A stretch of DNA of 64,000 nucleotides from Atrina japonica (Eukaryota; Mollusca; Bivalvia; Pterioida; Pinnidae): contig BROG01000237.1 in assembly GCA_030159075.1 (NCBI GenBank), positions 221,001 through 285,000 on the forward strand. The letters are read 5' to 3'. The notes under the pieces are model-generated. The model saw nothing but the letters and a program-made list of their open reading frames with translations, searched no databases and was not told the DNA's origin. Of the stretch, positions 53,541 through 64,000 are shown piece after piece. Every line of letters begins with the position of its first letter. The first letter of the stretch is position 1. The position numbers and the translations under genes are program-made.

Positions 53541-55099
53541 CAAGAGGCCCAATGAGCCTTGATGGTCACCTGAGAAAAATTTCCTGCCAAGTCTGATTAA
53601 AATTAGTCCACTGGTTCTTAAGAAGAAGTCAAAAAATCTAAAATTTGACCCAGAAAATTACCTTCACCTTTGATCCCATGACCTTTTGTCAAAATGATCC
53701 TTAGATAATTCCTGACAAATTTCTCATATATCTTTGTATACAAAAAGTCAATAAGTTTTGAGTCATTATGCCATTTGATTATACATACCATATGTTATTC
53801 AAGTGCCCACTAGTGGACCAGTTATCGACAGATTTTATTTTCATTTGCAAACATTGTACATACTGACTGTACAATCATGCATACAAAATTTGAAAGTCAT
53901 CAGATCATTGGTTCATGAGAAGAAGATTTTTAAATATGTACCCAGTTTTGGTCCTTTTTGGCTCTTTTTGTGACCCCTATAGGTCCTAGCCCCTTTTCCT
54001 TCACAAACTCAAATGGGAATGCTGCATGCCAATTTTGGTTAAAATTGGTCCACTGGTTCTTGAGAAAAAGTTGAAAATATCTCAAATTTGACAAAACTCT
54101 TATATTTTCTGTTTACTAAGATGCCTGTGACCTTGACCTCATAACCTTGAAATTTTGTCACAATGATAATTAGATAATTTATTGACAACTTTCTCATATA
54201 TCTTTGTATACAAAAAGTCCATCAGGTTTGAGTTATTAAGCCATCTGTATACAACTGTACCCAATATCATTCAAGTGCCCCCTAGTTGACCGTTTATTGA
54301 CAGATTTCATTTTCATTCACAAACTTTCTAGATATTGACAGTACAAACATGCATACAAACTTTGAAAGTCATCTGATCATTGGTTTATAATAAGATTATA
54401 AAGATGTACAAAATCTATATTTAGCCATTGCAGCCATGTTTGGTCCTAGCCCCTTTTCATAAGCAAACTTTATGTGGCTTTACATGGTTATACTTCATGT
54501 CAAGTTTGGTTCAAATTGTCCCAATGGTTCTGGAGAAGTCTTAAATGTTTTAAAAAAATGTATACAAAAAAAATATTTTCCATTTACCTACATGTACATG
54601 TATGTGCCTGTGACCTTGACCTTTGACCCAATGACCTTGAAATTTTGTCAAAATGATCCTTAGATAAATCCTAACAACTTTCTAATATATCTTTGTATAT
54701 ACATTGTAAAAAGTTGATCAGCTTTAAGTTATTTAATAATTTACAATAAAATGGTACCCTGCATTACTAAAACTACACTATAGCTACATGTAGTGTCTTG
54801 TTTATGAACAGATTTCATTTTCGTTCACAAACTTTGTAGATAATTTACAACTATGCATACAGAATTTGGACATCATCTGATCACTTGTTCATAAGAAAAA
54901 GATTTTTAAAGATGTACAAAGTTTTGGTCCTTTTTGGTCCCCTTTTGGGGCCTAGCCCGTTTTAATATGCAGACTTTATGTGGCTTCACATGGATTTTGA
55001 GAAGAAGTCAGAAATGTGTAAATGTTAATGATGGAAGACAACAGACACAAAACGATCACAATAGCTCACAAAAAGAGCCAAAGGCTCAAGGTGACCTAA
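53541..55099 (+). mobile_element. GAGGCCC-family element, long copy with internal tandem units
   Basis: Start caagaggcccaatgagcctt then gatggtcacctgag; end aatagctcacaaaaagagcc then aaaggctcaaggtgaccta. Internal units (gccccttttcattcac-type, cactggttcttgagaa, gaccttgaaattttgtca, catctgatcattggttcat) recur about every 400-450 bp, near 53600, 54040 and 54510. Confidence 0.75.
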
Positions 55100-55106
55100 T
55101 AAAGTC

Positions 55107-55153
55107 ATTTTTGTAACAATAATAATAAAAAAATAATAATAATAATAATAATT
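55107..55153. repeat. (AAT)n microsatellite
   Basis: Runs of aataataat broken by an A tract, directly after the GAGGCCC-family element end. Confidence 0.85.
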
Positions 55154-56279
55154 CAGCATCCGACACATGGTGACTATATTACATGTATATTATAACTACC
55201 TGTTTTATAACATAATCTATGTATTTACTAAATCTAATTTTTTCAGTACTAGATCGAGACATATACATGTATATATGACCAAAAGAAAATGCCATTTACA
55301 TGTAGTCTTTGGCCATACATGTAAATATAGAGATAAAACATATGAAAGAAACACCAATTTGAAACTGGAATCTGAAATATAATATGAATATTACACATTG
55401 CAATATATTTTGACAATTACTGGGGAAAAGCATATGGGTATGTTACATGCTGTTATATTACTGAATGATAATGTTTTAATGTTTAAGCTGTCAAAACAGG
55501 GCTGTCAGTTATCTATATTTACTGGTCCCTATGGATCGCAGTCACACGTATACAAGTGTAAATCACTCTATGTGAGCTTCAGTGTTCAGATAATAACAAT
55601 TCATCTGTGAAGACTCACTTGTGAATATTTTGTAGATTTTGTTTTAAAAGACAAAAATATGAAATTTGTCAAACATGTGAGGTGTGAAATGTGATCAGAA
55701 ATGGACGTTTTACAGTTTTTGAAAATAAATACCACATCCGCGTATTCCCATGTGTAAAGATGCAATTAATGTCAGTAGGAGAACTTTCTATGTAAATTGG
55801 TTAGAGATTCAATCTATCTCCCAGCTCTGAAACAATACACAAGTCAGAGATTTTCCTACCAACAAAATTCTGGGTTCAGAAAATTTGGAAAATATACAAC
55901 ATATTTACTAAAAAAAAAAAACATTTTAAGACATTTCATTTTTCATTTAGAAATTCAAAATTATAAATTTTTGCATATATTGGGGAAAATACAAGCCATT
56001 TTTGCATTGGAAAATACAAGCCATTTTTCCATTGGGAAAGCTACCTGTAACCAGATCTAAAATAAGCCTGGTGTGAGCGTCCCTGCATGTACATGTATCA
56101 TGTGCACATGAAGTCATAATCATGATAGAAAAATCCATTAAATATTCTAAACCTTTGTTTATTTTTTTTAGTTTCATTTCTTATGCCTTGTTATTAACAG
56201 TCAGACATTGGAAGGGTGCAGAGTGAGGTGGGAAACAGTTACTGGTATATCATTCCATGTTAAATGTAAAATGTATAAC
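55154..56279. other. Intergenic AT-rich DNA
   Basis: A small tandem pair, ttttgcattggaaaatacaa and ttttccattgggaaag, lies at about 55990-56040. No gene recognised. Confidence 0.35.
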
Positions 56280-56443
56280 TACAGTGAGATACCATCACAT
56301 CTGCCACCGAATCTCTCAACACAGATGGCCTATCAAATGAGGCTATATTTCAAAGGTAATTTAACAATAAGTTTTCAAAAATGTGGTCTCAGAAGACAGG
56401 TGGTCTTTCAAGAGAGTGGTCCCAGAAGACAGGTTTCACTGTA
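56280..56443. mobile_element. TACAGTGAAACCT-family MITE, complete
   Basis: The left end tacagtgagataccatcaca and the reversed right end tacagtgaaacctgtcttct match at the terminal 8-13 bp; the interior has tggtctcagaagacaggtgg. Confidence 0.65.
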
Positions 56444-56588
56444 TCAGTATATTACTTTAATATATGCCCATGTGTCCTAGATAGCAATCGTCATAAGATT
56501 TCTCTATTACACACATGTCATAAACATCACACCAGAAAACAATAAATGTACACAGGGCCACCCAGGGACCAGACACACGTATGTATGT

Positions 56589-56664
56589 GACCCTTATATA
56601 TATATAGTTATATATATTTATATATGGCCTTTATATACATATATATATAGGTGACCGCTATATA

Positions 56665-56708
<44 letters not shown>
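56589..56708. repeat. (TA)n microsatellite cluster
   Basis: Several tatatata tracts, the longest at about 56664-56708, separated by tggcctttatatac and ggtgaccgc. Confidence 0.9.
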
Positions 56709-56712
<4 letters not shown>

Positions 56713-58084
56713 ATTAGTTTCAGACTCTTAAAAATTTAACAGATGGTGACTCTCTTAACCTACTTCGTATTTCATGTTTGGGTCTCAATTCAGCTGTTTA
56801 TACATGTACAAATGTATATGTATATGTACGTACTGTGAAAATGATATACCACACATGGATTCACTTGAACACAGCGAAAAACACATTTTCAGAGGGCTAC
56901 ATGTATGTCACTGAAGTGAAGTTGCATCCATTAGTGTCATGGGTAGACAAACTAAACAAAAACCTTCGAGAATATATACAATTACTCTGAATATTTTCAT
57001 TAGATATTCAAGATACATTGAATCTTACCTTTTTTTAAGAGGTGTTAAAGCTAAATTCCGGGAAGTAATGTTCATAAATAAACTTTTCTGTACTCTCTTA
57101 ATGTATTTATATGAACTTTCATCGTATTTTCCAAGTCCTATTTCAACTAATTAGTTAATTAATCATGGAAAACACCTAACACATTGATCTATTTATAAAC
57201 AGTAAGGTGTTGCCAGTCATGTGGTGACGCTCTACTGAACGTGTTCATTTCACTTTCAAGGACAATATATAGACAATCCAAGTGGAACACCAATCAAATG
57301 GTCTGGAACACTGTCCTGGGCAAGCAATTTAGCCATAAACTTACATGAATTATGTATATTTTACTGACTTCTTTGAAATAACTACTTCCTGCCCTGGTAC
57401 AAGTACATTTGATTGTAACATGTTCTGAGACTGTGTCGGAACGGTTCTCTCAAGGTGAATAGAGAACACCCTTTATATAACTCGCTCACCACGGTAAATT
57501 TAAGAATTCCTATGGAATCCCCTAATAACTCCATTAATTCATCGAATTTTTTGAATTTTTTTTTCAGTTTCGTTGGTTAGGAGTGGTTTTCTAATGAAAA
57601 TGTCAACAATTACAATAATGTCCAGAAAATTACAATAACATCCCTGCAATGTGACTTAAAAGTGTAATGCACACAATATTACGGTTACTGGTAATACATA
57701 TTGTTAAAATATATCATGGTGGCAGAATGGATTAAAAACTGTGTGAGAAAACCAAAGACCCCGGATCTTCTACAAGTACATGTGTGTAAGTACATGTAAT
57801 CTTTTATGGTTATAAACTGACTAACTTCTGTATACATGTAGTTCTCAGTGAGTTTCATTGCAAATATCAATTCCATATATGTACATGTACCCATTACCGG
57901 TATATGTACAATGTATGCTAGCGGAAAAAAAAAATTGTGTAGTTTAGTAATTTCATTTATAGATTCACATACAAAATATTATGTTGCATTATGTATATCA
58001 TTATTTAATACAATGCATTGTCTTTCAATTCAAACATTAAATCACGGATTATGTCCAATATGGTTGATACGAACAGCCACTAAA
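56709..58084. other. Intergenic AT-rich DNA
   Basis: On the minus strand a donor-like aaaaag|gtaaga occurs at 57029; the sequence before it shows no coding frame, so it may be chance or a non-coding exon end. No gene recognised. Confidence 0.35.
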
Positions 58085-58980
58085 AGTAAGGGGGGTGCAA
58101 AAAAGTTTCACAAGTTCAACAGCGTGTATATGACTGCCATTTCCACCAATGCATTCTTCACCTATGATGCATTGAAAGAATCAGGTTATGCAGAAATACC
58201 TGGGGAATGTTCCACCATATGTGCATTCCATTTCATCCCATGTTCTATATGGGACGCAGGCCAGGGTAGCAAATTCACGTTTTGATGCTATAGTCATTAA
58301 CAACGCGTGCGGTGTGTGGCCATGCATTGTCCTGCCACAGAACGATGTTACACTGGTTGTTGTGAATGAATGAAATGACGTGTTGACGTATAATCTCATC
58401 ACAGTAGTGCATGCTGGTTAAATTGCCCTCCACTATCACCAAACGGGTCCTTCCATGTGTTGTACATGTAATTCTACCCCAAACCATAATGCTCCCTCCA
58501 TCAAATTGGCGACGTAAATAACACAGGCTTCAATGTAACATTCTCCGGCACGACGGTAAACCTAAATACAACCATCACTGCTGTCGAGATGAAAAATCGA
58601 CTCGTCCGTAAACAGAACTTCCGCCTTATCTCCATTATTGAAATGCCGACAGATGTTGGTCTCTTGCAATCTGTTCCTTACGGTATAAGGACTTATCTAC
58701 TGATGCCCAGGGATGCTTCTAGCGGTCAAAGAAGCTGATTGGAATCAATTACGCAAATCTGACATCTGTATATACGTATCTTGCCAATGTGATGTCACAC
58801 GTGGGTGTCATGTTCGTGGGCGGCCCCAAATGGTGCCAGTTTGCTGATATCATCTCCATAAAGCATAGTGTTAATTTGAACTCCAAACTGCCTTGCCACA
58901 TTGCTTTGCAACATCCCAGCTTCCAGCATTCCAACAGTACGCAAACGATTATTTTCAATCATGCGAGGCATCTCTCCATC
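58085..58980 (-). pseudogene. Decayed Tc1/mariner-type transposase
   Basis: Read on the minus strand, pieces in different frames follow Tc1 transposase order: helix-turn-helix start (MPRMIENNRLRTVGMLEAGM), then NVARQFGV, a GRP-like hinge, HIGKIRIYR, VLFTDESIFHLD with the first catalytic Asp, VWGRITCTTHGRTRLVIVEG, WQDNAWPHTA with the second Asp, LPWPAS...IEH, and a C-terminal IPQVFLHNLILSM. Several stops and frameshifts (for example before HHIGKIR and after PGISA), and loss of the PDLNP-type residues, show that it is dead. Terminal inverted repeats were not found. Confidence 0.85.
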
Positions 58981-59351
58981 AAAATTTTATTCAAAAAACC
59001 AGTTTTTCTGTTTCTATACATTGAATATTGTCAATGAATGCAAAAAATTCTAATCAATTACTAACCATGTGTCGCTTAGGCTCGAAATCCAGAAAAGCAT
59101 GCTGTGTCCATTAAGGTGAATTGAACGCGATATTTAACAAATTGAGTAAAAACACATGTTTAGTATATTAATCTATATGCCTTTAAGAATAAAAAGGGAT
59201 CAAAAAATACTTTTTATGTTTTTATTTAACCTTTACATTGTAAGTATACACAGTTTCACTTTGCCGCTAGTACATAATAGCATACAGGTACAAATGTACC
59301 AACACATAATATTTGTATGGTTAACTTATGTGACTGTGCACAGAGTATGTG

Positions 59352-59352
59352 C

Positions 59353-59385
<33 letters not shown>
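59352..59385. repeat. (GT)n microsatellite
   Basis: About 15 GT units. Confidence 0.9.
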
Positions 59386-59387
<2 letters not shown>

Positions 59388-59624
59388 CATACCGTGTGCT
59401 ATATATAGTGGGATTTCCCTTTTAGCATGATTGTTAGAATACCAGATTTGCAAACTAAGGTCTAATCAGACATATATACATGTAATGTCATAAAATTTGC
59501 ATTTGGCCTTTTAGCTCAACAGACTACATGTACATGTATAATAGACTGGTCTTAAGTGTTACAAAAAAATAATACTGTACTTGACTCAAAAAGCACTTAT
59601 GTCCCTAACATTTCATGTAAAGTC

Positions 59625-59912
59625 CTGTTCACACGATCAAAGTTTTTTTTCTTGGTCAAAGATTTTGACACAAACTTTGATGGAATATAAACTCATCCTG
59701 TATTTCTTCAAACTTTGATGCAATTCAGCCAATCAAAGCAGATATTCGATATGACATCATATAATCAATGTTTACATTGGTGCATGTGTCTTTCCTGCAT
59801 TTTCTTGTACAAGTCACTCAAACAACTTTGAAAGTGTGAACAGGTGACTTCAAAGAAGTTTTCTTTGATGGACTTTGACAAAGAAAACTTTGATCATGTG
59901 AACAGGTCTTAA
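59625..59912. mobile_element. MITE with CCTGTTCACA ends, copy 1
   Basis: The left end cctgttcacacgatcaaagt and reversed right end cctgttcacatgatcaaagt match at 19 of 20 positions. The interior holds several ctttgatgga/tccatcaaag motifs and gcaattcagccaatcaaagc. Confidence 0.8.
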
Positions 59913-60115
59913 CTTGGTCAAAGTTTTCTTTGATGAAGTCACCTGTTCAACGAGACAAACATGTGCTTGTACCATGTAAACATCGATTATGTTATATCAA
60001 ATATCAGCTTTAATTGGCTGAATTCCACCACAGTTTAAAGAAAACTAAGATGAGTTTCTATTCCATCAAAGTCTGTGAAAGTTCTTTGATGGACTTTGAT
60101 TAATAGAATCTACCC
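59911..60115. mobile_element. MITE with CCTGTTCACA ends, truncated second copy in opposite orientation
   Basis: aaacatcgattatgttatat, ctttaattggctgaattcca and aaactaagatgagt are the reverse complement of parts of 59690-59780. With copy 1 it forms a near head-to-head palindrome of nearly 500 bp. Confidence 0.75.
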
Positions 60116-60118
60116 CTA

Positions 60119-60227
60119 CCTTGAGAGTATGACAAAGGAATCTCAGTGTGAGGGTAAGACTCTTGAATGTCATTGTTATTCAAAAATCTTACCCTTGGAT
60201 TGAAATTCCTTTGTCATACCCTTAAGG
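60119..60227. repeat. Foldback repeat, 49-bp arms
   Basis: Arm 60119-60167 (ccttgagagtatgacaaagg...) is the imperfect reverse complement of 60179-60227, with an 11-nt centre. It could form a long hairpin. Confidence 0.8.
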
Positions 60228-60636
60228 CAGAGGCTGATTATTTTTCTTCCATGTTGTACAATGTATGTATATTTATGTAGATCTCTAGTATATCTCTAGC
60301 CCCAAAGAAACAGAAGAATGTCCTACGTACATGTATTAACTACAACAACTTCACCTAACCACCATGCCTTTTAACTGTTTTAAATATCAATTTGACTCTT
60401 AATTGGTCCCAATAAGTGCCCGCCTCTTTTCCCATAATGCCCTAAAATACAATGTACTTGCATACATGTACCACTAAAAATAAAATACTCAAGGGATGAA
60501 AGGATTTTGAAGTCTGAGAAAATCCTGAATCTGGCCTGCATTAATTAGCCATCACACATCATCTTTTGCAAAATGCACAACACCTTTTGACAGACTTTTC
60601 AATTAAGATGTCCCAATGAAATAACCCCTCAAATGT

Positions 60637-60763
60637 TTGCGTGATTATGACATAATATCCTTTGTGTGACTATGACATCATATTGTTTGTGTGATTATGA
60701 CATCATATCCTTTGTGTGATTATGACATCATATCCTTTTTGTGATTATGACATCATAATCCAA
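60637..60763 (+). repeat. 25-bp tandem repeat, five units
   Basis: Units of gtgattatgacatcatatcc plus tttgt with few changes; each contains tgacatca. Confidence 0.88.
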
Positions 60764-60819
60764 CAATGACAAATAGTGCACGTAGAATGTCACATATCAG
60801 ACATTTGGCAAAAGGTCAA

Positions 60820-61101
60820 GAGCTGGCCTGGCTCAGTCGGTAGCGCACTCGACTCTGGATCATGAGGTCGTGAGTTGCAGTCCCGCCGGCGACAGGTTGG
60901 TTTCCTGTCTTTCGGATGAGACAGTAAAAACTGGAGATCCCGTGTCAAAGTAGGTGTCGGCACGTTAAAGAATCCTCACTGCTCAATGGTCGTAAGTGCC
61001 GAGCATAGGCCAAAATTTGAAGCCCTTCACCGGCGTTTGGTGACATCTCCATATGAGTGAAATATTCTTGAGTGGGACATTAAACAACAATAAACAAACA
61101 A
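60820..61101 (+). mobile_element. SINE-1 copy 2, full length with target-site duplication
   Basis: Same structure as 6745-7028: A box tggctcagtcggtag, a B box with one change (gttgcagtcc), body and aacaataaacaaacaag end. It is flanked by a perfect 12-bp duplication, gcaaaaggtcaa, at 60808-60819 and 61102-61113. Confidence 0.92.
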
Positions 61102-61113
61102 GCAAAAGGTCAA

Positions 61114-61576
61114 CTGACTATCTATATGAATACTGACTATGAATATATACTCTGTGTCAAGAGCAATCTAATGTTTTATTGAATTCAATTCACCAAGGTC
61201 TCAGATACAAATCTTAAAGCGACTTATACATATATACTTATTTAAATTTTGTCTGAATTCATCTCATCAAGCCCTGAAGTCACATTTGGACCTGTCCATT
61301 TCAAAGAATGGTCAATAAGACCACTGACAGAAAATGGGGATGTATGATTTAGAATCAAAATTTTATAATAATTTTAAATGCAATATGAACTTTTTTACTC
61401 CTGTAATTTGACAGTACATGTAGACCATACTAATTATTGATATGAGTGAGTCTAAATTTGACCACAGGGGTTGATAAGTTAAGAACATGTAAATACATAA
61501 TGTATGCATGCTCACAGTCTATTACACAACTACTGTGACATAGAACATTGGTTTGATCTATATCTACATCATCAAC
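61114..61576. other. Intergenic DNA with MITE Y relics
   Basis: Two decayed family-Y copies (about 61258-61330 and 61388-61483: caggggttgataagttaag). No gene seen. Confidence 0.4.
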
Positions 61577-61920
61577 ATAAAGCCTCAGTCCGAAGTCACT
61601 ACACTCTTTCCTACCTGTGATCTCTGTGACCAAAATCTCTCATACATATTTTTACTATTCATGAAGCCTCAGCCAATACAAGTATGGTAAACAGTGTTCG
61701 AAATGGTAAACCAACTAGATTGAAGCTTTTAAACAATTTCAGAATTGTATCAGAATCAACAGATTATGCGATAACTTTGGATTGCTGATCACAACTACTG
61801 TGATTGGATAAAATGGACAACACCTAGCTACTTTTTATAAATATTCATTAGCTATGAGAATTTTCAGTTGCATGAGACCATGGGTAGGAAAGAGCATAGT
61901 GAATCCAGACCGTGGTTGTA
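61577..61920. mobile_element. Foldback MITE family D, copy 2
   Basis: It aligns with 15461-15815: tgaccaaaatctctcataca, gaagcctcagccaata, gctgatcacaactactgtga, tttttataaatattcattag, and a right end complementary to the left. Confidence 0.7.
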
Positions 61921-62089
61921 CGACGATGTATCTACATGTACATCATGTACATGTACATATATATGTACAGGTCTGGTCATCAATCAATTCTCACCAAGAC
62001 CATGGTTTTTTATGACGATGTATCTACATCATGTACACGTACATATATACCGGTACATACAGGTCTGGTCGTCAATCAATTCTCACCAA
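61908..62089 (+). repeat. 91-bp tandem duplication
   Basis: acgatgtatctaca, aggtctggtc and tcaatcaattctcaccaag occur in both halves (61908-61998; 61999-62089). The gtacatgtac stretches between them are themselves palindromic. Confidence 0.8.
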
Positions 62090-62199
62090 GTGCCAATTCT
62101 CTCCAACTTGCAAGGATCATGCAAACACAGGTTTACTTTTATATGTTTTTAGTGTTTCCAAGACAAATTGCTATTACTAAAAAAAATTATTCTTGATAT

Positions 62200-62450
62200 G
62201 CAGGGGTGAAAGAGATTTTTAAAGTTTGGGCTATTTGGGGCAGTTTTGGTCTTGCACAAATGGCCAAGGGGTACCAGGATTACAAAATTCACAAGCTTTG
62301 TTCCCCTTACCCTAACAAAGCTTCTTACCAAATTTGAAGATGATTGCAGGCCAAGTGGTTTTTAAAAAGAAGTTAAAAATGTTTAATTGTTTACAGACAA
62401 TGCATGACGGATGAAGACCCATGGCATAACAAACTTAAAAAAAATAGCTG
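62200..62450 (+). mobile_element. Decayed GAGGCCC-family fragment
   Basis: accaaatttgaagatgattg, ccaagtggtttttaaaaaga and gacaatgcatgacggatgaa match the 3' half of family members; it ends near atagctgtcacc. Confidence 0.45.
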
Positions 62451-62810
62451 TCACCAATAGTCAATTTAGGGTCTTATGCATATCATTTTTATTATATCTA
62501 CCATACTGATTTTTTTCCAGTTGTTTTAAAAATAAACTTAAAACTGATCAATCCATGTGATCACTTTTGGACTCACATAAATGATAAATACTGGTAGTAT
62601 ATATGTAGTCCACTGGTGGTACTGTCATAATTTGGGAGTAAAAAAAGTTCATACTGCATGTAAAATGATTATAAGATTTTTATTCTAATCAGACACCCCG
62701 AGTCTAAATGTGACTTCAGCCATTGAGTTCAGGGGATGATGAGTTATTAAGTCAACTCAATTCACCCAATAATTTCTGTGGAAATTCTGGGTAAAATCAG
62801 ATAATTTTAT

Positions 62811-63338
62811 ATGTCGCAGCACCTATAGAACTTCAAGAATATATCTAGGCCTATACAGAGATGTGTGCAAGTTAGCCTAACAGATGTGTTTATACACGAT
62901 ATATCAACACATGAGACATGTGTCAGCAGACTAGTTAGAGTACACTAGAGTATTCTACTAATTTTCAGTGTATTATCAAGTTGTAAGACTATAGCTAGTT
63001 AATAATCTGATAATACAAAGCACAAAAATTCATATCTGATGTATTATTATTGATACAATATTATATTTAAGCGTATGTCCCAGCACCTACAGAACTTCAA
63101 GAATATATCTAGGCCTATACAGAGTTGTGTGCAAGTTAGCCTAATAGATGTGTTTATACACGATATATCAACACATGAGACATGTGTCGGCAGACTAATT
63201 AGAGTTTACTAGAGTATTCTACTAATTTTCAGTGTATTATCGAGTTGTAAGACTATAGCTAGTTAATAATCTGGTAATACATAGCACAAAAATTCATATC
63301 CTATGTATTATTATCGATACAATATTATATTTAAGTGT
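62811..63338 (+). repeat. 264-bp tandem duplication, two very similar copies
   Basis: Copies 62811-63074 and 63075-63338 share cagcacctayagaacttcaa, gcctatacagag and gttagcctaa through to gatacaatattatattta, with only scattered single-base changes, suggesting a recent event. Confidence 0.92.
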
Positions 63339-63945
63339 AATAATGTACAAGAAAAGATTCCAGTCTTGAGTTAACTTAAGATTTACAGCACAGAACCAAG
63401 TATGCATTTGTCCTACATAAATTTGTTTGATTTTTATCTATAACAATTTATTTGCTTTGGTTTACAGATTTGATAAAATGATAAAATTAAATATAATAAA
63501 TAAATAAACAGAAAATGAAATAAATAAATAATGGACCCTGTCATAGAACCATGACCATGTCCTAGGATCCGGAAACATGCATACAAACGGATGGCTGAAA
63601 TTTTTACCGGTAAGTCCCTATAAAAATAATAATCTAATTTTAGGTCATAAATCGTTCTAAAACGGATTTGAAATAGTATAAAAACATAATAAAATGTTAA
63701 ATTGTTCACTTGATAATGTATATATTTCTTAAAATTTGTAGAGTACTCTAGCGTACTCTAAATAGTCCAACCCGTCCACTAAAATATTTCTTTTACACTT
63801 TAATCAAATACAATTAATTTTTAAAATATACATCACAGACTTAGCCTAGTGACAGCGGCATCAATTTTCATATAAAAAAATCAAATGTTTAAATTTCTTG
63901 TAGCATAAGAATAATGAAGTTTAAAAAGTGTGAAATCCGACTTAC
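63339..63945. other. AT-rich right edge
   Basis: Phrases gagtactctagcgtactcta at about 63740 resemble text in the 264-bp units (gagtacactagagtattcta). No gene seen before the donor at 63946. Confidence 0.35.
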
Positions 63946-64000
63946 CAGCTGTGCCTTTCACCAGTGCCGTTGTATTACATTGCAGTTCTTTGATACACAT
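63946..64000 (-). other. Candidate upstream exon end (splice donor on minus strand)
   Basis: The minus strand reads cagctg|gtaagtcgg at 63946/63945, a near-perfect donor. The 55 bases before it are more GC-balanced than the flank and open in one frame (starts MCIKELQCNTTALVKG). It could be a 5' exon of the B4GAT1-like gene or part of another gene outside the window. Confidence 0.3.

Noticed and set aside
1..64000. A prokaryotic-style defence system, phage or plasmid locus
   Set aside because: All coding evidence is spliced animal genes and eukaryotic repeats; no operon-like clusters or bacterial signals.

Overview
The window is nuclear DNA from an animal, most likely a bivalve mollusc. It is AT-rich, its genes are split by GT-AG introns, and intergenic and intronic DNA is packed with short dispersed repeats: tRNA-derived SINEs, palindromic MITE-like elements, a GAGGCCC-type dispersed family with a terminal hairpin, and minisatellites. 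Proteins match metazoan orthologues. The bivalve assignment rests on the general look of the repeats and is inference. I see no prokaryotic operon, CRISPR array or phage/plasmid feature.

Region 1 (1-28.6 kb, + strand) is one gene, SCYL1, the pseudokinase scaffold of COPI-dependent Golgi-ER traffic. I could place 19 coding exons, from 2590 to the stop at 28322. They join in frame to 866 codons plus a stop. The first coding exon (the N-terminal ~35-40 residues) is not visible and should lie upstream of the window. Three introns carry long minisatellites (33-bp, 19-bp and 42-bp units) and a fourth carries a looser ~22-bp array. Intron 13 of the visible set (18.3-22.0 kb) holds a three-deep nest of inverted-repeat elements.

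Region 2 (28.6-42.5 kb) is mostly repeats: hairpin-bearing dispersed elements, foldback MITEs and SINE fragments. One orphan minus-strand coding-like terminal exon (36837-36941) remains unassigned.

Region 3 (42.5-47.3 kb, - strand) is a two-exon B4GAT1-like gene (beta-1,4-glucuronyltransferase 1, GT49 family, 429 residues), a Golgi type II enzyme that in vertebrates primes matriglycan on alpha-dystroglycan. A non-coding 5' exon junction is predicted at 47261.

Region 4 (47.3-64 kb) has no recognised host gene. It holds microsatellites, two more copies of the hairpin family, many MITEs, a decayed Tc1-like transposase (58.1-59.0 kb), a full-length SINE with intact target-site duplications (60.8-61.1 kb), and recent tandem duplications (62.8-63.3 kb). 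A good minus-strand splice donor at 63946 may end an upstream exon.

The most unusual signals are two intronic arrays that begin right at 5' splice sites and multiply splice-site-like motifs (11061-11413 and 17714-18045), and the nested inverted repeats at 18630-20601. The two genes have no evident functional link beyond both acting at the Golgi. Exon numbers below count only exons visible in the window.
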